Positions 46,455 through 55,118 of a stretch of DNA of 64,000 bases are shown here, in pieces. The DNA is from Candidatus Thiodiazotropha endolucinida (GTDB lineage: Bacteria; Pseudomonadota; Gammaproteobacteria; Chromatiales; Chromatiaceae): positions 124,001 through 188,000 of the forward strand of contig NZ_MARB01000001.1 in the NCBI RefSeq assembly GCF_001715975.1, written 5' to 3'. The translations under genes were made by a program, and so were the position numbers. Position 1 is the stretch's first letter. Each line of letters opens with the position of its first letter. The notes below the pieces were generated by a model. That model did no database searches. It had not been told where the DNA came from and worked only from the letters and a program-made list of their open reading frames with translations.

Positions 46455-48287
46455 TTATGTCAATGTCGACCATAAACCATCGAAATCCGAATCGCTATCG
46501 TCGTCATTTTCGCTCTCGGCTGCAGTCGAAGTGCTGTCCAGGTAGATAAATTGGTACTGGGATATGGAACCGCTCGACTCCAGCAGCCTGGTCAGTTTTA
46601 TCTGCTTGTTATTTTCACCATCGTTCACCGATAGCACATTACCTAACTCGAAGGTGTATGAGGAGCAGATAAAGCTGGTGGGCTGACCCGACGTGCCTAC
46701 CTCAGGCAACAGCAGGCACTCTTCCTGCTTCCGTTTTCCTTTTTCACTGTCCGTAGCTGTAATTGCCAGCGCATTGGGGGCAATCATCTGGATGCCCACT
46801 TTCATAGAATCATTGTCGGTACTGCGCATCCATCGCACAACGCCTACGCCGAATTGGGAGGCGGACATAGCGGACTGTACACCTATCAATTCACCGACCT
46901 GTATCTTAGGAATCCTTTTGCCTCGCCAATCCAAACAGTAGCCCCCCGCACTTTCATTAATGGTATGAAGCAGGCTTGTAGCGCTGTCTAACTGGCTCTT
47001 GTCGTCATCTTCCCAGATTTTCACCTCGCTTTCCAAGGGTGTTTCAAAACTGCTGATATCTGTTGAATTAGGGCCGAACTCCTCGAAATCCCCACGGCGA
47101 GGATTGTAGGCTGCCACATCCATCGGCATCAGCGAGAAATGCTCTGAAACCTTGAGTTCGTTGCCATGGGCGAACTGGGTTTCGATCCAGGTGCCGTCAT
47201 CGGCCGATGTATCATCTGGCGATGAGGGTTCATCCCCTAGCATGATCAGTTTGTATACAGAGCGCAGGCCGACTGCGATTCTTAGCTCAAAATTGAGTTT
47301 TGTTCTGACAAATGCCCGTTTCTGAGCCTTGGACCAGAGCATGATCAACTGGCGTATCAAACTTTTATCCAACTCGTCCGCGCCAGACAGAGTGAGAGAG
47401 CTGTCCGGTGTGTCGACAAACAATTCCCGTAGGCCTGACAGCAGGGGTGATACGTCCATGATCAGCAAATATTTGCTGTCGGTCTGCTCTATTCTTGCCT
47501 CGTGACTGGGGGCCAAGTCGGTATTCTGGTGTATTGTGATGGTATTGTATTCGGGCGCTTCGTCATAGGGGTAGATCAGAGTATATCGACTCCATTCAAG
47601 TAGTGCGTCGAAAAGCTGAATATTATCCTTTTGCCTCATTTTATAGGGGGACGATAATGAAAACAGCAGACAACGGCGATACATTTCGTCAATGCTCGAC
47701 CGCATCGTATCCTGTTCAAGATCATCCTCTACCGTATAAGCACCGAGGGCATAGCGGCTGGCCAGCCGATGGAGTATATGGAGTTCCTGCCAGGTTCGTT
47801 TCGGGTAGGCGTCATAGACCACAACAGAGAGCAGGACAACCCGAGACAGATAGCTGATGCAGCGGTGGATAGCCAAGGTTAGTTGGTCTTGAATAGGACT
47901 GCCATGGCTCTCCATCAACAGATCGATGATGGCCGCTTTATAGGCGGTCGCCATACCGCTGTGCAGTTCCCGGTTGAGATTGGCAATCTTATGTGCCTTG
48001 TCGCTCAAGGGAAAGCGTACGCCTAAATAGTGCTTGTTCAGGTTTGTGCTGACATAGCTCAAGGGTTCCCTAAGCCGTTCAGCGTTGCGTATTCGTTGTG
48101 AACTCTCCAGCTGGGTCCGGTTGAATGACCGTAATGTCTGAAATAGCTTGCGAGCCGTTTCACCGACATTCGCAACCGGCAGTTCCTTGGCCCAGGTTGC
48201 GAGCTTTTTGTCATCGAGATAAATCGGATTACCGGATGGGGCCTTCTGTTCGGGAACCCATAAACCTGTCGGATTGGTTTTTGCCAT
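46455..48287 (-). CDS. large PilZ-type c-di-GMP protein
   Basis: Cytoplasmic protein of 610 residues without membrane helices. It resembles a gammaproteobacterial family annotated as PilZ-domain protein. The C-terminal part has a weak PilZ pattern: YNPRRGDFEEFG (about residue 395), then YCLDWRGKRIPKIQVGELIGVQ (about 450-471). The N-terminal half is helical and unassigned (RKLFQTLRSFNRTQLESSQRIRNAERL). It is on its own strand, converges on the Sel1 gene and has a long AT-rich upstream region. Confidence in the fold is moderate, in the gene high. Confidence 0.75.
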   Translation of the reverse strand: MAKTNPTGLWVPEQKAPSGNPIYLDDKKLATWAKELPVANVGETARKLFQTLRSFNRTQLESSQRIRNAERLREPLSYVSTNLNKHYLGVRFPLSDKAHKIANLNRELHSGMATAYKAAIIDLLMESHGSPIQDQLTLAIHRCISYLSRVVLLSVVVYDAYPKRTWQELHILHRLASRYALGAYTVEDDLEQDTMRSSIDEMYRRCLLFSLSSPYKMRQKDNIQLFDALLEWSRYTLIYPYDEAPEYNTITIHQNTDLAPSHEARIEQTDSKYLLIMDVSPLLSGLRELFVDTPDSSLTLSGADELDKSLIRQLIMLWSKAQKRAFVRTKLNFELRIAVGLRSVYKLIMLGDEPSSPDDTSADDGTWIETQFAHGNELKVSEHFSLMPMDVAAYNPRRGDFEEFGPNSTDISSFETPLESEVKIWEDDDKSQLDSATSLLHTINESAGGYCLDWRGKRIPKIQVGELIGVQSAMSASQFGVGVVRWMRSTDNDSMKVGIQMIAPNALAITATDSEKGKRKQEECLLLPEVGTSGQPTSFICSSYTFELGNVLSVNDGENNKQIKLTRLLESSGSISQYQFIYLDSTSTAAESENDDDSDSDFDGLWSTLT

Positions 48288-48819
48288 ATTGATCGTACTG
48301 CCGGGCTTATCTGTTGCTAATAAGGGTAGAGAATAGTCACTTTTTTCATCCGTACTACCGATAGATCGAATTCTCCATCTGCAGACTGGTGTGATCGGCG
48401 CTGGAAGTCACAGCTCAATTGCCACGAATCGGATCAAGTTCAAGGTCGTTTAACCCTATCCTGTATCCGAGGATCTTAGTGAGAGCGTGTATCACATGGC
48501 GGTATATCACATCGTGTGATTGTATAAACATGAACATCCATTACTTAACGTATACTGCTGATTCGACAACAAAATACAGAATTCGTGTCAAATTGTAAAA
48601 TACCTTAAGTAGTTTAGGTTATTATTTTTTTTGTAATCCTGGATTGTTCTGGCTCGGATATTGTATCTTGTTGATAAATAGTAATTAATTATATAAATTG
48701 ATAAAGAAAAAAAACGCATCTGTTTGGGTCGCTGGGATTGGGTGTTTTCACCCAGGGTCCACCCTCTTGTGCCAGAATAATCAGCCCGTTCCTACCAACA
48801 TCTCCAGGTGAACAACCAA
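48288..48819. other. AT-rich non-coding divergent stretch
   Basis: About 530 bases between the large PilZ gene and the SspA-like gene. At 48506-48520 the palindrome ATCACATCGTGTGAT is a possible operator. A GGGTG/CACCC hairpin sits at about 48737-48750. The stretch 48590-48720 is strongly AT-rich and probably holds promoters. No gene seen. Confidence 0.4.
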
Positions 48820-49479
48820 GTGAACATAAAACTGGTCAGCTTCCTTTTATGCCCATTTGTACAACGATCCGTTATTCTGCTCGAGAAAAAGCAGATTCAG
48901 TATCAGCTGGAGTATATCGATCTTGAGCAGCCGCCGGCATGGTTTCGCCGGCTTTCACCAATGGGGAAGGTGCCGCTGATGATGATCAACGGTGCAGTGC
49001 TGTTTGAATCGGCAGTCATTCTCGATTTCCTCGACGAGAGCTTTTCACCGAGGTTCCACCCGAGCGATAATCTGAAAAGGGCACAGCACAAGGCCTGGAT
49101 AGAGTTCGGTTCCAGCTTGCTGGTGGCACAGCATGGTATGGCATTGGCTCAGGATAAGGAGGCAATGTTGGAGAAAAAGGATCGTCTGGAAGATGAGCTG
49201 CGGCACTTGCTGCCACCCCTGGAACAGGGACTGTTTGGCGATGCAGTCCGTTTTTCCCTGGTTGACGCGGCCTATGCACCACTCTTCATGCGGCTCGATC
49301 TGCTAGCACGAATCAATCCATCGCTGAACATTCAATATCCAGGGCCTGTGGCCGAATGGGCAGAGAGGCTCTCCTCTCTGCCATGTGTCAAAGAGTCTGT
49401 AGTCGATGATTTTCCCCAACAGTATAGAGGCTACTTGGAGAAAAAGGGGGCCTGGTTGGTTATGGCAGACAGGCCCTAA
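48820..49479 (+). CDS. SspA-like glutathione S-transferase family protein
   Basis: Protein of 219 residues. The thioredoxin-fold N-terminal domain reads KLVSFLLCPFVQRSVILLEKKQI with cis-Pro region GKVPLMMINGAVLFESAVILDFLDE. The all-helical C-terminal domain has RFSLVDAAYAPLFMRLD. Stringent starvation protein A has the same N-terminal pattern, but SspA-like and true GST roles cannot be separated here. GTG 48820 is preferred to GTG 48808 because AGGTGA lies eight bases upstream of it. Its end overlaps the dsbA stop by four bases. Confidence 0.82.
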   Translation: MNIKLVSFLLCPFVQRSVILLEKKQIQYQLEYIDLEQPPAWFRRLSPMGKVPLMMINGAVLFESAVILDFLDESFSPRFHPSDNLKRAQHKAWIEFGSSLLVAQHGMALAQDKEAMLEKKDRLEDELRHLLPPLEQGLFGDAVRFSLVDAAYAPLFMRLDLLARINPSLNIQYPGPVAEWAERLSSLPCVKESVVDDFPQQYRGYLEKKGAWLVMADRP

Positions 49480-50099
49480 GGTGTGGCTTTGGACTCTTCG
49501 GCAACCAATTGAGAGACGATCTCAAACATCTTGCTATAACTGCCAGCCAAACTTCCGCTGGTTTTGTATTTCCCATTGATGCCGATAGCCGGGACGCCGT
49601 CCAATTGATAGCGTTGTCCCAATTTTTTCGCATTTTGCACTTTCACATAGACGCCGAATGAGTTTAAGGCATCGATAAATTTCTGCTTATCCACACCCTG
49701 TTCGACGGCAAACCCGATGAGTGAATCTTTGTCGTAAAGTCTACGCTTTTTATCGTGAAGTGCCTCGAATAACGGTATGTGGAGCTTTTCCGTCAATCCC
49801 AGAATCTCGGCTGCGTAGAAAAATTGGGCATGAACTGTCCATTTATTGTTCAATGGTGCAGGTACACGAATAAATGATACATTTTCCGGTTTGCTCTCCA
49901 GCCATGCCTCGAGCTGAGGCTCCATCTGATAACAGTGGGGGCATCCGTACCAGAAAAACTCGATCACCTCTATCTTGCCGTCAGGAGCGGTTGTGGCGAT
50001 GGGGGGATCTATAGGGTCGTAGCCCTCTCCCCAATCGGCATACGCTGTATGGAATATCAACAGGGGCAGAAGTATTAAGATTCGATAGTTCCAGGGCAT
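49476..50099 (-). CDS. dsbA: thiol:disulfide interchange protein DsbA
   Basis: Periplasmic oxidant that forms disulfides in exported proteins, 207 residues. A signal peptide (NYRILILLPLLIFHTAYA) is followed by the active site FWYGCPHCYQMEP (CPHC) and the cis-proline loop LDGVPAIGINGKYKT. ATG 50099 is chosen because GAAGGA lies six bases upstream; the open frame extends to 50117. It may oxidise proteins of the periplasmic machinery listed elsewhere in the window; no specific partner is indicated. Confidence 0.93.
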   Translation of the reverse strand: MPWNYRILILLPLLIFHTAYADWGEGYDPIDPPIATTAPDGKIEVIEFFWYGCPHCYQMEPQLEAWLESKPENVSFIRVPAPLNNKWTVHAQFFYAAEILGLTEKLHIPLFEALHDKKRRLYDKDSLIGFAVEQGVDKQKFIDALNSFGVYVKVQNAKKLGQRYQLDGVPAIGINGKYKTSGSLAGSYSKMFEIVSQLVAEESKATP

Positions 50100-50388
50100 G
50101 TTATGTCCTTCAGTCAATAAAGAAAAAGTTCAGGATTGAATCCTATTGGAACCTATTAGAAATTTGAATAGCAGTATGGTTCCCGGTACGGTATAGCGGA
50201 TTCAGATCTGGCCTGTGAAGGCATATACTAACTCAGATTTGTAACAAGTCTATGTGAGCTAGTGTACCTTGCCATAGGTTCTTCATCATTCAGTGAACCT
50301 GGAAGGAGTCAGCCGCAAGCATGCCTTGATCCGGTGCATTGGGGCGATTCTGAACAATACGGAACCTATGACGAGGTATATGTAGTCC

Positions 50389-50655
50389 ATGCGAAGCAGA
50401 TCGATAGAGCCGTACGTCGAAGCCATCTGCGAAAAAGGGTGCCAATCGGTGCGGGAGGATATGCGATTGCTGAGTCAAGGGATTGTTCTGCCTGAACTGA
50501 AGGATTTGGACGAGATGGCCCGAAAGATGGTGCTCAAGGAGTTGCGATCGATTATGGCAGTTTATGGCGATGGATGCCCGGTCGTACATCCTGCAACCAG
50601 TGAGAAAGACGAAGAAATACAACATGAGTACAGAAAGAAAAATACGTCTCGGTAA
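50389..50655 (+). CDS. small protein of unknown function
   Basis: Protein of 88 residues that I do not recognise. It begins MRSRSIEPYVEAICEKGCQSVREDMRLL with two Cys in a CxxxC arrangement, has helical character (LKDLDEMARKMVLKELRSIMAVYG) and ends in a basic tail. It overlaps the following SET gene by 32 bases in another frame, which points to translational coupling. The amino-acid composition looks coding. Confidence that it is real is fair. Confidence 0.6.
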   Translation: MRSRSIEPYVEAICEKGCQSVREDMRLLSQGIVLPELKDLDEMARKMVLKELRSIMAVYGDGCPVVHPATSEKDEEIQHEYRKKNTSR

Positions 50656-50959
50656 TATTGTCTATCGGGCGCCTTCCAGGATCCACGGGAATGGCCTGTT
50701 TGCCAAAGTCGCCATCAATAAAGGGGAGTATATAGGTACCTATGAGGGCCCAACCGCTAGACGGGATGGTACCTATGTTCTCTGGGTGTTCGAGGATGGT
50801 AAGGAACCGGAAGGTCGCAGCGGCCGGAATCTGCTACGTTATCTCAATCATCAGGATGAAGGTAATGCGGAGTTTGACGGTTTCGATCTCTTCGCTTTGC
50901 AGGATATTGAACCCCATGAAGAGATTACCTTCGACTATGGTGGTTGGGACGAGGTTTAA
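50624..50959 (+). CDS. small SET-domain protein (methyltransferase fold)
   Basis: Single SET domain of 111 residues. Family motifs are IHGNGLFAKVAINKGEYIGTYEG near the N-terminus, the SAM-pocket NLLRYLNHQ (normally NHS) and a C-terminal EEITFDYGG. Bacterial SET proteins methylate lysine residues of other proteins. The start at 50624 (MSTERKIRLGN) is preferred to the longer frame at 50564, which would cover the previous gene. The target is unknown. Confidence 0.8.
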   Translation: MSTERKIRLGNIVYRAPSRIHGNGLFAKVAINKGEYIGTYEGPTARRDGTYVLWVFEDGKEPEGRSGRNLLRYLNHQDEGNAEFDGFDLFALQDIEPHEEITFDYGGWDEV

Positions 50960-51026
50960 CGATCAGGCCTTACCCGACTCCCGCAAAATCAAGACCTGTC
51001 AACAGGGCCCGGTGTAGGACGCTACA

Positions 51027-52817
51027 TTAGGGATTCAATGGTACCAGTCTTTCGGAACGCTTGTCAGATCGCTTCTGCTGTTGCGTCTGTTGGATCAGCT
51101 GTCGTATCTCGTAACCCGTCCATTCAGTCTCATCCGTTGGACTGTAGAGGGTACGCTCCAGACTGTATACCGCCTCAGATAACGCTTGATCGCAGCGTGC
51201 GGCCAGTCTGGTTAGATTATGCGGGGGATTATCCGGCCAATGCAGCTTTGCCCACTGTAACCAGGCGGACCTTGCAGCTGGGGCGTCTTTATCGGCATAG
51301 GCCTGTTCCAGCCGCTGCAATGCCTCGCCGATTGCCTGCTTGTCTGGTGCTTCCATTTCATCTTCTGCAACGGGGATGGGTTGCCGGGACTGATCAGGAT
51401 CACCGCGTCGCGAGTACCACCAGGCAAACAGGGTCAAAACCCAGGCAGTACCGAACAGCCAAACCAGCCAATGGACCTTGTGGGTGGTGGCAGCGGGTTG
51501 ATTAACGCTAGTGATCGTCCCGCCGGCATCGCTCTGGATTGCCTGTTCCCGGGTAGATGGTGGATTTAGTGTTTGTTGCACACCCTGTGTGGCGCCAGGG
51601 TTTGGCATGATGTCTATCGAAATCGCGGCCAGACGGGCAGTCTCCTGGCGGTCGGTTTCGATATTCCACCAGGGGATTTCAATTGCCGGGAGATCGTATT
51701 CGCCTGATTCGGTTGCGATGAGTGTCATACTGTTTTGGCGGCTGCTGCTGATCCCTGTTCTGGTCGGTGTCTCTTGCAGCTGCGGCCTCTCCTCATAGAG
51801 TTTGATGCCGCTCGGCAGTGTCTGCTCAATGCTCGGCAGCTGAGCTGATGTCAGGCCGTCTGCCAGGACCATGATACGCCTGACGAGAGGCTTGCCGGCC
51901 AGTATCGGTGTCTGTTGATCGAGACCATTCTCGACGATCTGAAGGTTTTTCGCAGGCAGCCAGCGATCGCCGGTAAAATTGTCGGGAATCGGCATGATTT
52001 CAAGATCAACCTGGTTCGACTCACTTCTGAAGATGCGCGTTGCTTGCTGTGGTGCCCTGAACGGATCGTTAAAGAACGAAAAAAGCCTGTCGCTACCCGT
52101 GCGACCGCGATATTTGACGCCACCGATCTCAAGGTTGCCGCTTTGATAGGCGAAAACCGCATATTTGCGTTCTATTACATTGAACTGTATACCGTCGCGT
52201 TCGCTGGAATAACGCTCCTCATGCAGTAACTTCATCTGTGTGTCCGGCATTGAAGGCTGGGGTGTGTCCAGGGATTCGGCACGGATACCGGGCGCCTGAA
52301 AGAGTTTGAGTGTGAGGATGACCTCCTCTTCGATATAGGCCCGGGATTTGTTCAGACTCAGTTCCACAAAAACCTGCTCTCTGTTGGCATCAATATCGCC
52401 TTGGGGCTGCTCAGTAACCTCCAGCACAAGCGCTTCTGTCGACTCGTTACCGATTCTGATGGGTGGGATTTCGAGCCTGCCGGCCTGTCTGGGCAACAGG
52501 GTCAGGGTAAGAGAGCGTTTAGCCGACATCTTGCCGTTGATGATTGAAATACTCTGTTGTGTTGAGCGCCCGACAATCTCGAACAGCCGCTCCAATTCGC
52601 TTAGGTCGGGTGTCATCTCTTGCTCACCCTCCATCTGCAGAATAAGGCGAACCGGTTGATCCAGTCCGGTGGCGTTGCTCGAGAGGCTGGCGCCCACCTT
52701 TGCATCGACAGGGGATGAGAGCAGTAAAAGGAGAATGACCAAAAGACCATTCAACGGCGATGTAGGTGATGGTTTTGTCGGCAGCATTGCATTCAACAGT
52801 ATATGACTATGCATCGT
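51027..52817 (-). CDS. batD: BatD-like aerotolerance protein
   Basis: Protein of about 596 residues resembling BatD (oxygen-tolerance protein). A signal peptide or anchor (NGLLVILLLLLSSPVDAKVG) is followed by Ig-like beta domains (GLDQPVRLILQMEG...) and a C-terminal transmembrane helix with the tail WYSRRGD. ATG 52817 is uncertain; 52853 and 52790 are also possible, and the open frame continues past 52900 over recJ. Normally it follows moxR, batA, batB and batC; here recJ is divergent and no other bat gene is on its strand upstream, so it appears orphaned in the window. Confidence 0.82.
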   Translation of the reverse strand, partial: TMHSHILLNAMLPTKPSPTSPLNGLLVILLLLLSSPVDAKVGASLSSNATGLDQPVRLILQMEGEQEMTPDLSELERLFEIVGRSTQQSISIINGKMSAKRSLTLTLLPRQAGRLEIPPIRIGNESTEALVLEVTEQPQGDIDANREQVFVELSLNKSRAYIEEEVILTLKLFQAPGIRAESLDTPQPSMPDTQMKLLHEERYSSERDGIQFNVIERKYAVFAYQSGNLEIGGVKYRGRTGSDRLFSFFNDPFRAPQQATRIFRSESNQVDLEIMPIPDNFTGDRWLPAKNLQIVENGLDQQTPILAGKPLVRRIMVLADGLTSAQLPSIEQTLPSGIKLYEERPQLQETPTRTGISSSRQNSMTLIATESGEYDLPAIEIPWWNIETDRQETARLAAISIDIMPNPGATQGVQQTLNPPSTREQAIQSDAGGTITSVNQPAATTHKVHWLVWLFGTAWVLTLFAWWYSRRGDPDQSRQPIPVAEDEMEAPDKQAIGEALQRLEQAYADKDAPAARSAWLQWAKLHWPDNPPHNLTRLAARCDQALSEAVYSLERTLYSPTDETEWTGYEIRQLIQQTQQQKRSDKRSERLVPLNP

Positions 52818-52899
52818 TTTTTTGACTACTTGGACTGTATAATGAGCCATCCCATTAGATGGGGGCAACAAGCATAAGTTTCCAGGGGTAATTGGTATT

Positions 52900-54621
52900 G
52901 TGAAGATTCTGCAACGTCCGCTTCCGGCCGAAGCCAGTTTGTTGTCGGCCTCAATCCATCCGGTCATGCAGCGAATATACAGTGCCAGGGGGTTGACCAG
53001 GGATAGCGAACTCGAGCTCGAGCTGGCCCACATGGTGCCGGTAGGCCAGATGAAAGGGGTCACCGATGCGGCCGATCTGCTGTTTGAGGCGCTTCATCTC
53101 GATAAATCGATTCTGATCGTCGGAGATTACGATGCGGATGGGGCTGCCAGTACCGCATTGGCGATGTTGGCCCTGGGTGCCTATGGTGCGACACGGGTCT
53201 CTTATCTGGTGCCTAACCGTTTCGATTACGGGTACGGATTGACTCCGGAACTGGTAGATCTGGCAGCTGGCAAGGAGGCTGGGCTGATCATTACCGTCGA
53301 CAACGGCATTTCCAGCCTGTCTGGAGTGGAAAGAGCGAATGATTTGGGAATTCCTGTGCTTATCACAGACCACCATCTGCCGCCTGACCGCTTGCCCAGT
53401 GCGGCCGCCATCGTCAATCCAAATCAGCCGGGTGACAGTTTTCCCAGCAAACATCTAGCCGGGGTCGGTGTGATCTTCTACGTTATGGCGGCTCTTTTCA
53501 GAAAACTGAGGAGTATCGGGTGGTTTACACAGCAGGGATTGAGTGAGCCCAATCCCGCCCAATGGCTCGATCTGGTCGCACTCGGCACTATCTGTGACCT
53601 CGTACCTCTTGATCACAACAATCGGGTGTTGGTGGCCCAGGGTTTGAAGCGGATTCGCGCCGGAAATTGTCGACCCGGCATACGTGCGCTGGCGGAGGTC
53701 GCCAAACGCTCCCTGCCCAATATCATCGCCTCGGATATCGGATTTGCTGTCGGCCCGCGTCTCAACGCCGCAGGCCGTCTCGATGATATAGGGCTTGGTA
53801 TCGAGTGCCTGCTCACCGACTCGTTCAGTGAGGCCCGGCAAATGGCCCAGGAGCTTGATCGGCTCAATCAGGAACGCCGCGCAATTGAGCAAGCAATGAA
53901 AATCCAGGCTGATTCGTTGCTTGACCGATTGCATCTCAATGCCGATGGCGGGTTGCCGGCAGGACTTTGTCTCTATGATGAGGCGTGGCACCAGGGGGTA
54001 GTGGGTATCCTGGCGTCCCGTATCAAGGCGCAGTATCACCGTCCTGTGATCGCTTTTGCCAGCGGGGGTGCAGGTACGCTGAAAGGTTCCGCGCGCTCTA
54101 TCGCCGGATTACACATGCGGGACCTGTTGGCAGGCATCGCCAGTCGTAACCCCGGTTTGATTACCCGCTTTGGGGGACACGCGATGGCTGCCGGACTGAC
54201 CCTCTCTGAGGCGGATTATCCCCGCTTCAAAAAGGCTTTCGAGCAAGCGGCAGACGATCAACTGAGCCCGGAAATGCTGCAAGGTGTGGTGCTCACAGAC
54301 GGGGAGTTGCTACCGGACGAGATGAGCCTGGAGATGGCGGAAATCCTGCGCAACGGAGGCCCCTGGGGGCAGGGATTCCCAGAGCCGCTGTTTGAGGGCA
54401 GCTTCGATCTCCAGCAGCAACGTGTGGTGGGTGAACATCATCTCAAATTGGAGTTGTCATCTTCAAGCAGCGCCTGGACAATCGATGCAATCGCTTTCAA
54501 CCAGCCGCTGCTATCCGATCCTGATCGACCGATACGATTGACCTATCGGCTGGATGTGAATGAGTTTCGCGGCAAACGATCACCGCAACTGATCGTGGAG
54601 ACAATCCAATCGACAACCTAG
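52900..54621 (+). CDS. recJ: single-stranded-DNA-specific exonuclease RecJ
   Basis: 5'-3' ssDNA exonuclease of 573 residues used in recombination and mismatch repair. The DHH-family metal motifs are visible: GDYDADGAAST (about 80), TVDNGIS, ITDHH (about 159), and the DHHA1 region with KGSARSIAGLHMRDLL and FGGHAMAAGLTL. The start is GTG 52900. It is divergent from batD, and its stop overlaps the predicted start region of darP. Confidence 0.95.
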   Translation: MKILQRPLPAEASLLSASIHPVMQRIYSARGLTRDSELELELAHMVPVGQMKGVTDAADLLFEALHLDKSILIVGDYDADGAASTALAMLALGAYGATRVSYLVPNRFDYGYGLTPELVDLAAGKEAGLIITVDNGISSLSGVERANDLGIPVLITDHHLPPDRLPSAAAIVNPNQPGDSFPSKHLAGVGVIFYVMAALFRKLRSIGWFTQQGLSEPNPAQWLDLVALGTICDLVPLDHNNRVLVAQGLKRIRAGNCRPGIRALAEVAKRSLPNIIASDIGFAVGPRLNAAGRLDDIGLGIECLLTDSFSEARQMAQELDRLNQERRAIEQAMKIQADSLLDRLHLNADGGLPAGLCLYDEAWHQGVVGILASRIKAQYHRPVIAFASGGAGTLKGSARSIAGLHMRDLLAGIASRNPGLITRFGGHAMAAGLTLSEADYPRFKKAFEQAADDQLSPEMLQGVVLTDGELLPDEMSLEMAEILRNGGPWGQGFPEPLFEGSFDLQQQRVVGEHHLKLELSSSSSAWTIDAIAFNQPLLSDPDRPIRLTYRLDVNEFRGKRSPQLIVETIQSTT

Positions 54622-55118
54622 ATGAACAAGAACAGGGATTCGAAGAGCCCAGCAAGAGCGAGATCAAACGTGAAATGCTGGCTCTGCAGCAGCTTGGTGA
54701 ACGTCTCACCACACTGCCGCCGACAGTGTTGGCGCGCATGCCGTTGAGTGCTGCCTTGCAAGATGCGCTGGAAGAGAGTAGGCGGATCAAATCACTGAAC
54801 GCCCTGCGTCGGCACTACCGACGCCTGGGTAAGTTGCTGCGCACAGAGGATCTTGACACGATCAGGCGGGTGATAGGTGAAATCGATGACAGACGCCAGG
54901 CTGATGTCAACCTGTTCCATACCCTGGAACGCTGGCGGGAGAGGCTGTTGGACGAGGAGAGCGAGGCGTTTGGTGAATTCATGCAGGCCTACCCGGAGGC
55001 GGATCGTCAAAGATTGCGACAGTTGATCCAGGCTGCCCGCAGAGAACGCGAGCAGGCGCGTCCACCCGCATCTTACCGTAAATTATTCAAATTCTTACGA
55101 GATGTGGCGGGGATTTGA
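54609..55118 (+). CDS. darP: ribosome-associated protein DarP/YjgA (non-canonical start)
   Basis: DUF615 protein that helps late assembly of the 50S subunit. The family reading (EEPSKSEIKREMLALQQLGERL ... RIKSLNALRRHYRRLGKLLR ... DADRQ-like EADRQRLRQLIQAARRERE ... LFKFLRDVAGI) runs well upstream of the first ATG at 54675. Between the in-frame stop at 54561 and 54675 there is no ATG, GTG or TTG. ATC 54609 (IDNLDEQEQGFEEPSKSE) has GGAG eight bases upstream and is the best start. It overlaps the recJ end, suggesting coupling. ATG 54675 would cut about 22 conserved residues. Confidence 0.78.
   Translation: MDNLDEQEQGFEEPSKSEIKREMLALQQLGERLTTLPPTVLARMPLSAALQDALEESRRIKSLNALRRHYRRLGKLLRTEDLDTIRRVIGEIDDRRQADVNLFHTLERWRERLLDEESEAFGEFMQAYPEADRQRLRQLIQAARREREQARPPASYRKLFKFLRDVAGI

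Noticed and set aside
48506-48520. Palindrome ATCACATCGTGTGAT as a CRP site
   Set aside because: The half-sites are too close: the CRP form TGTGA-N6-TCACA is not present. Kept only as a possible operator in the intergenic note.
53455-54039. 194-codon minus-strand frame over recJ
   Set aside because: Antisense shadow of the DHH-family gene.
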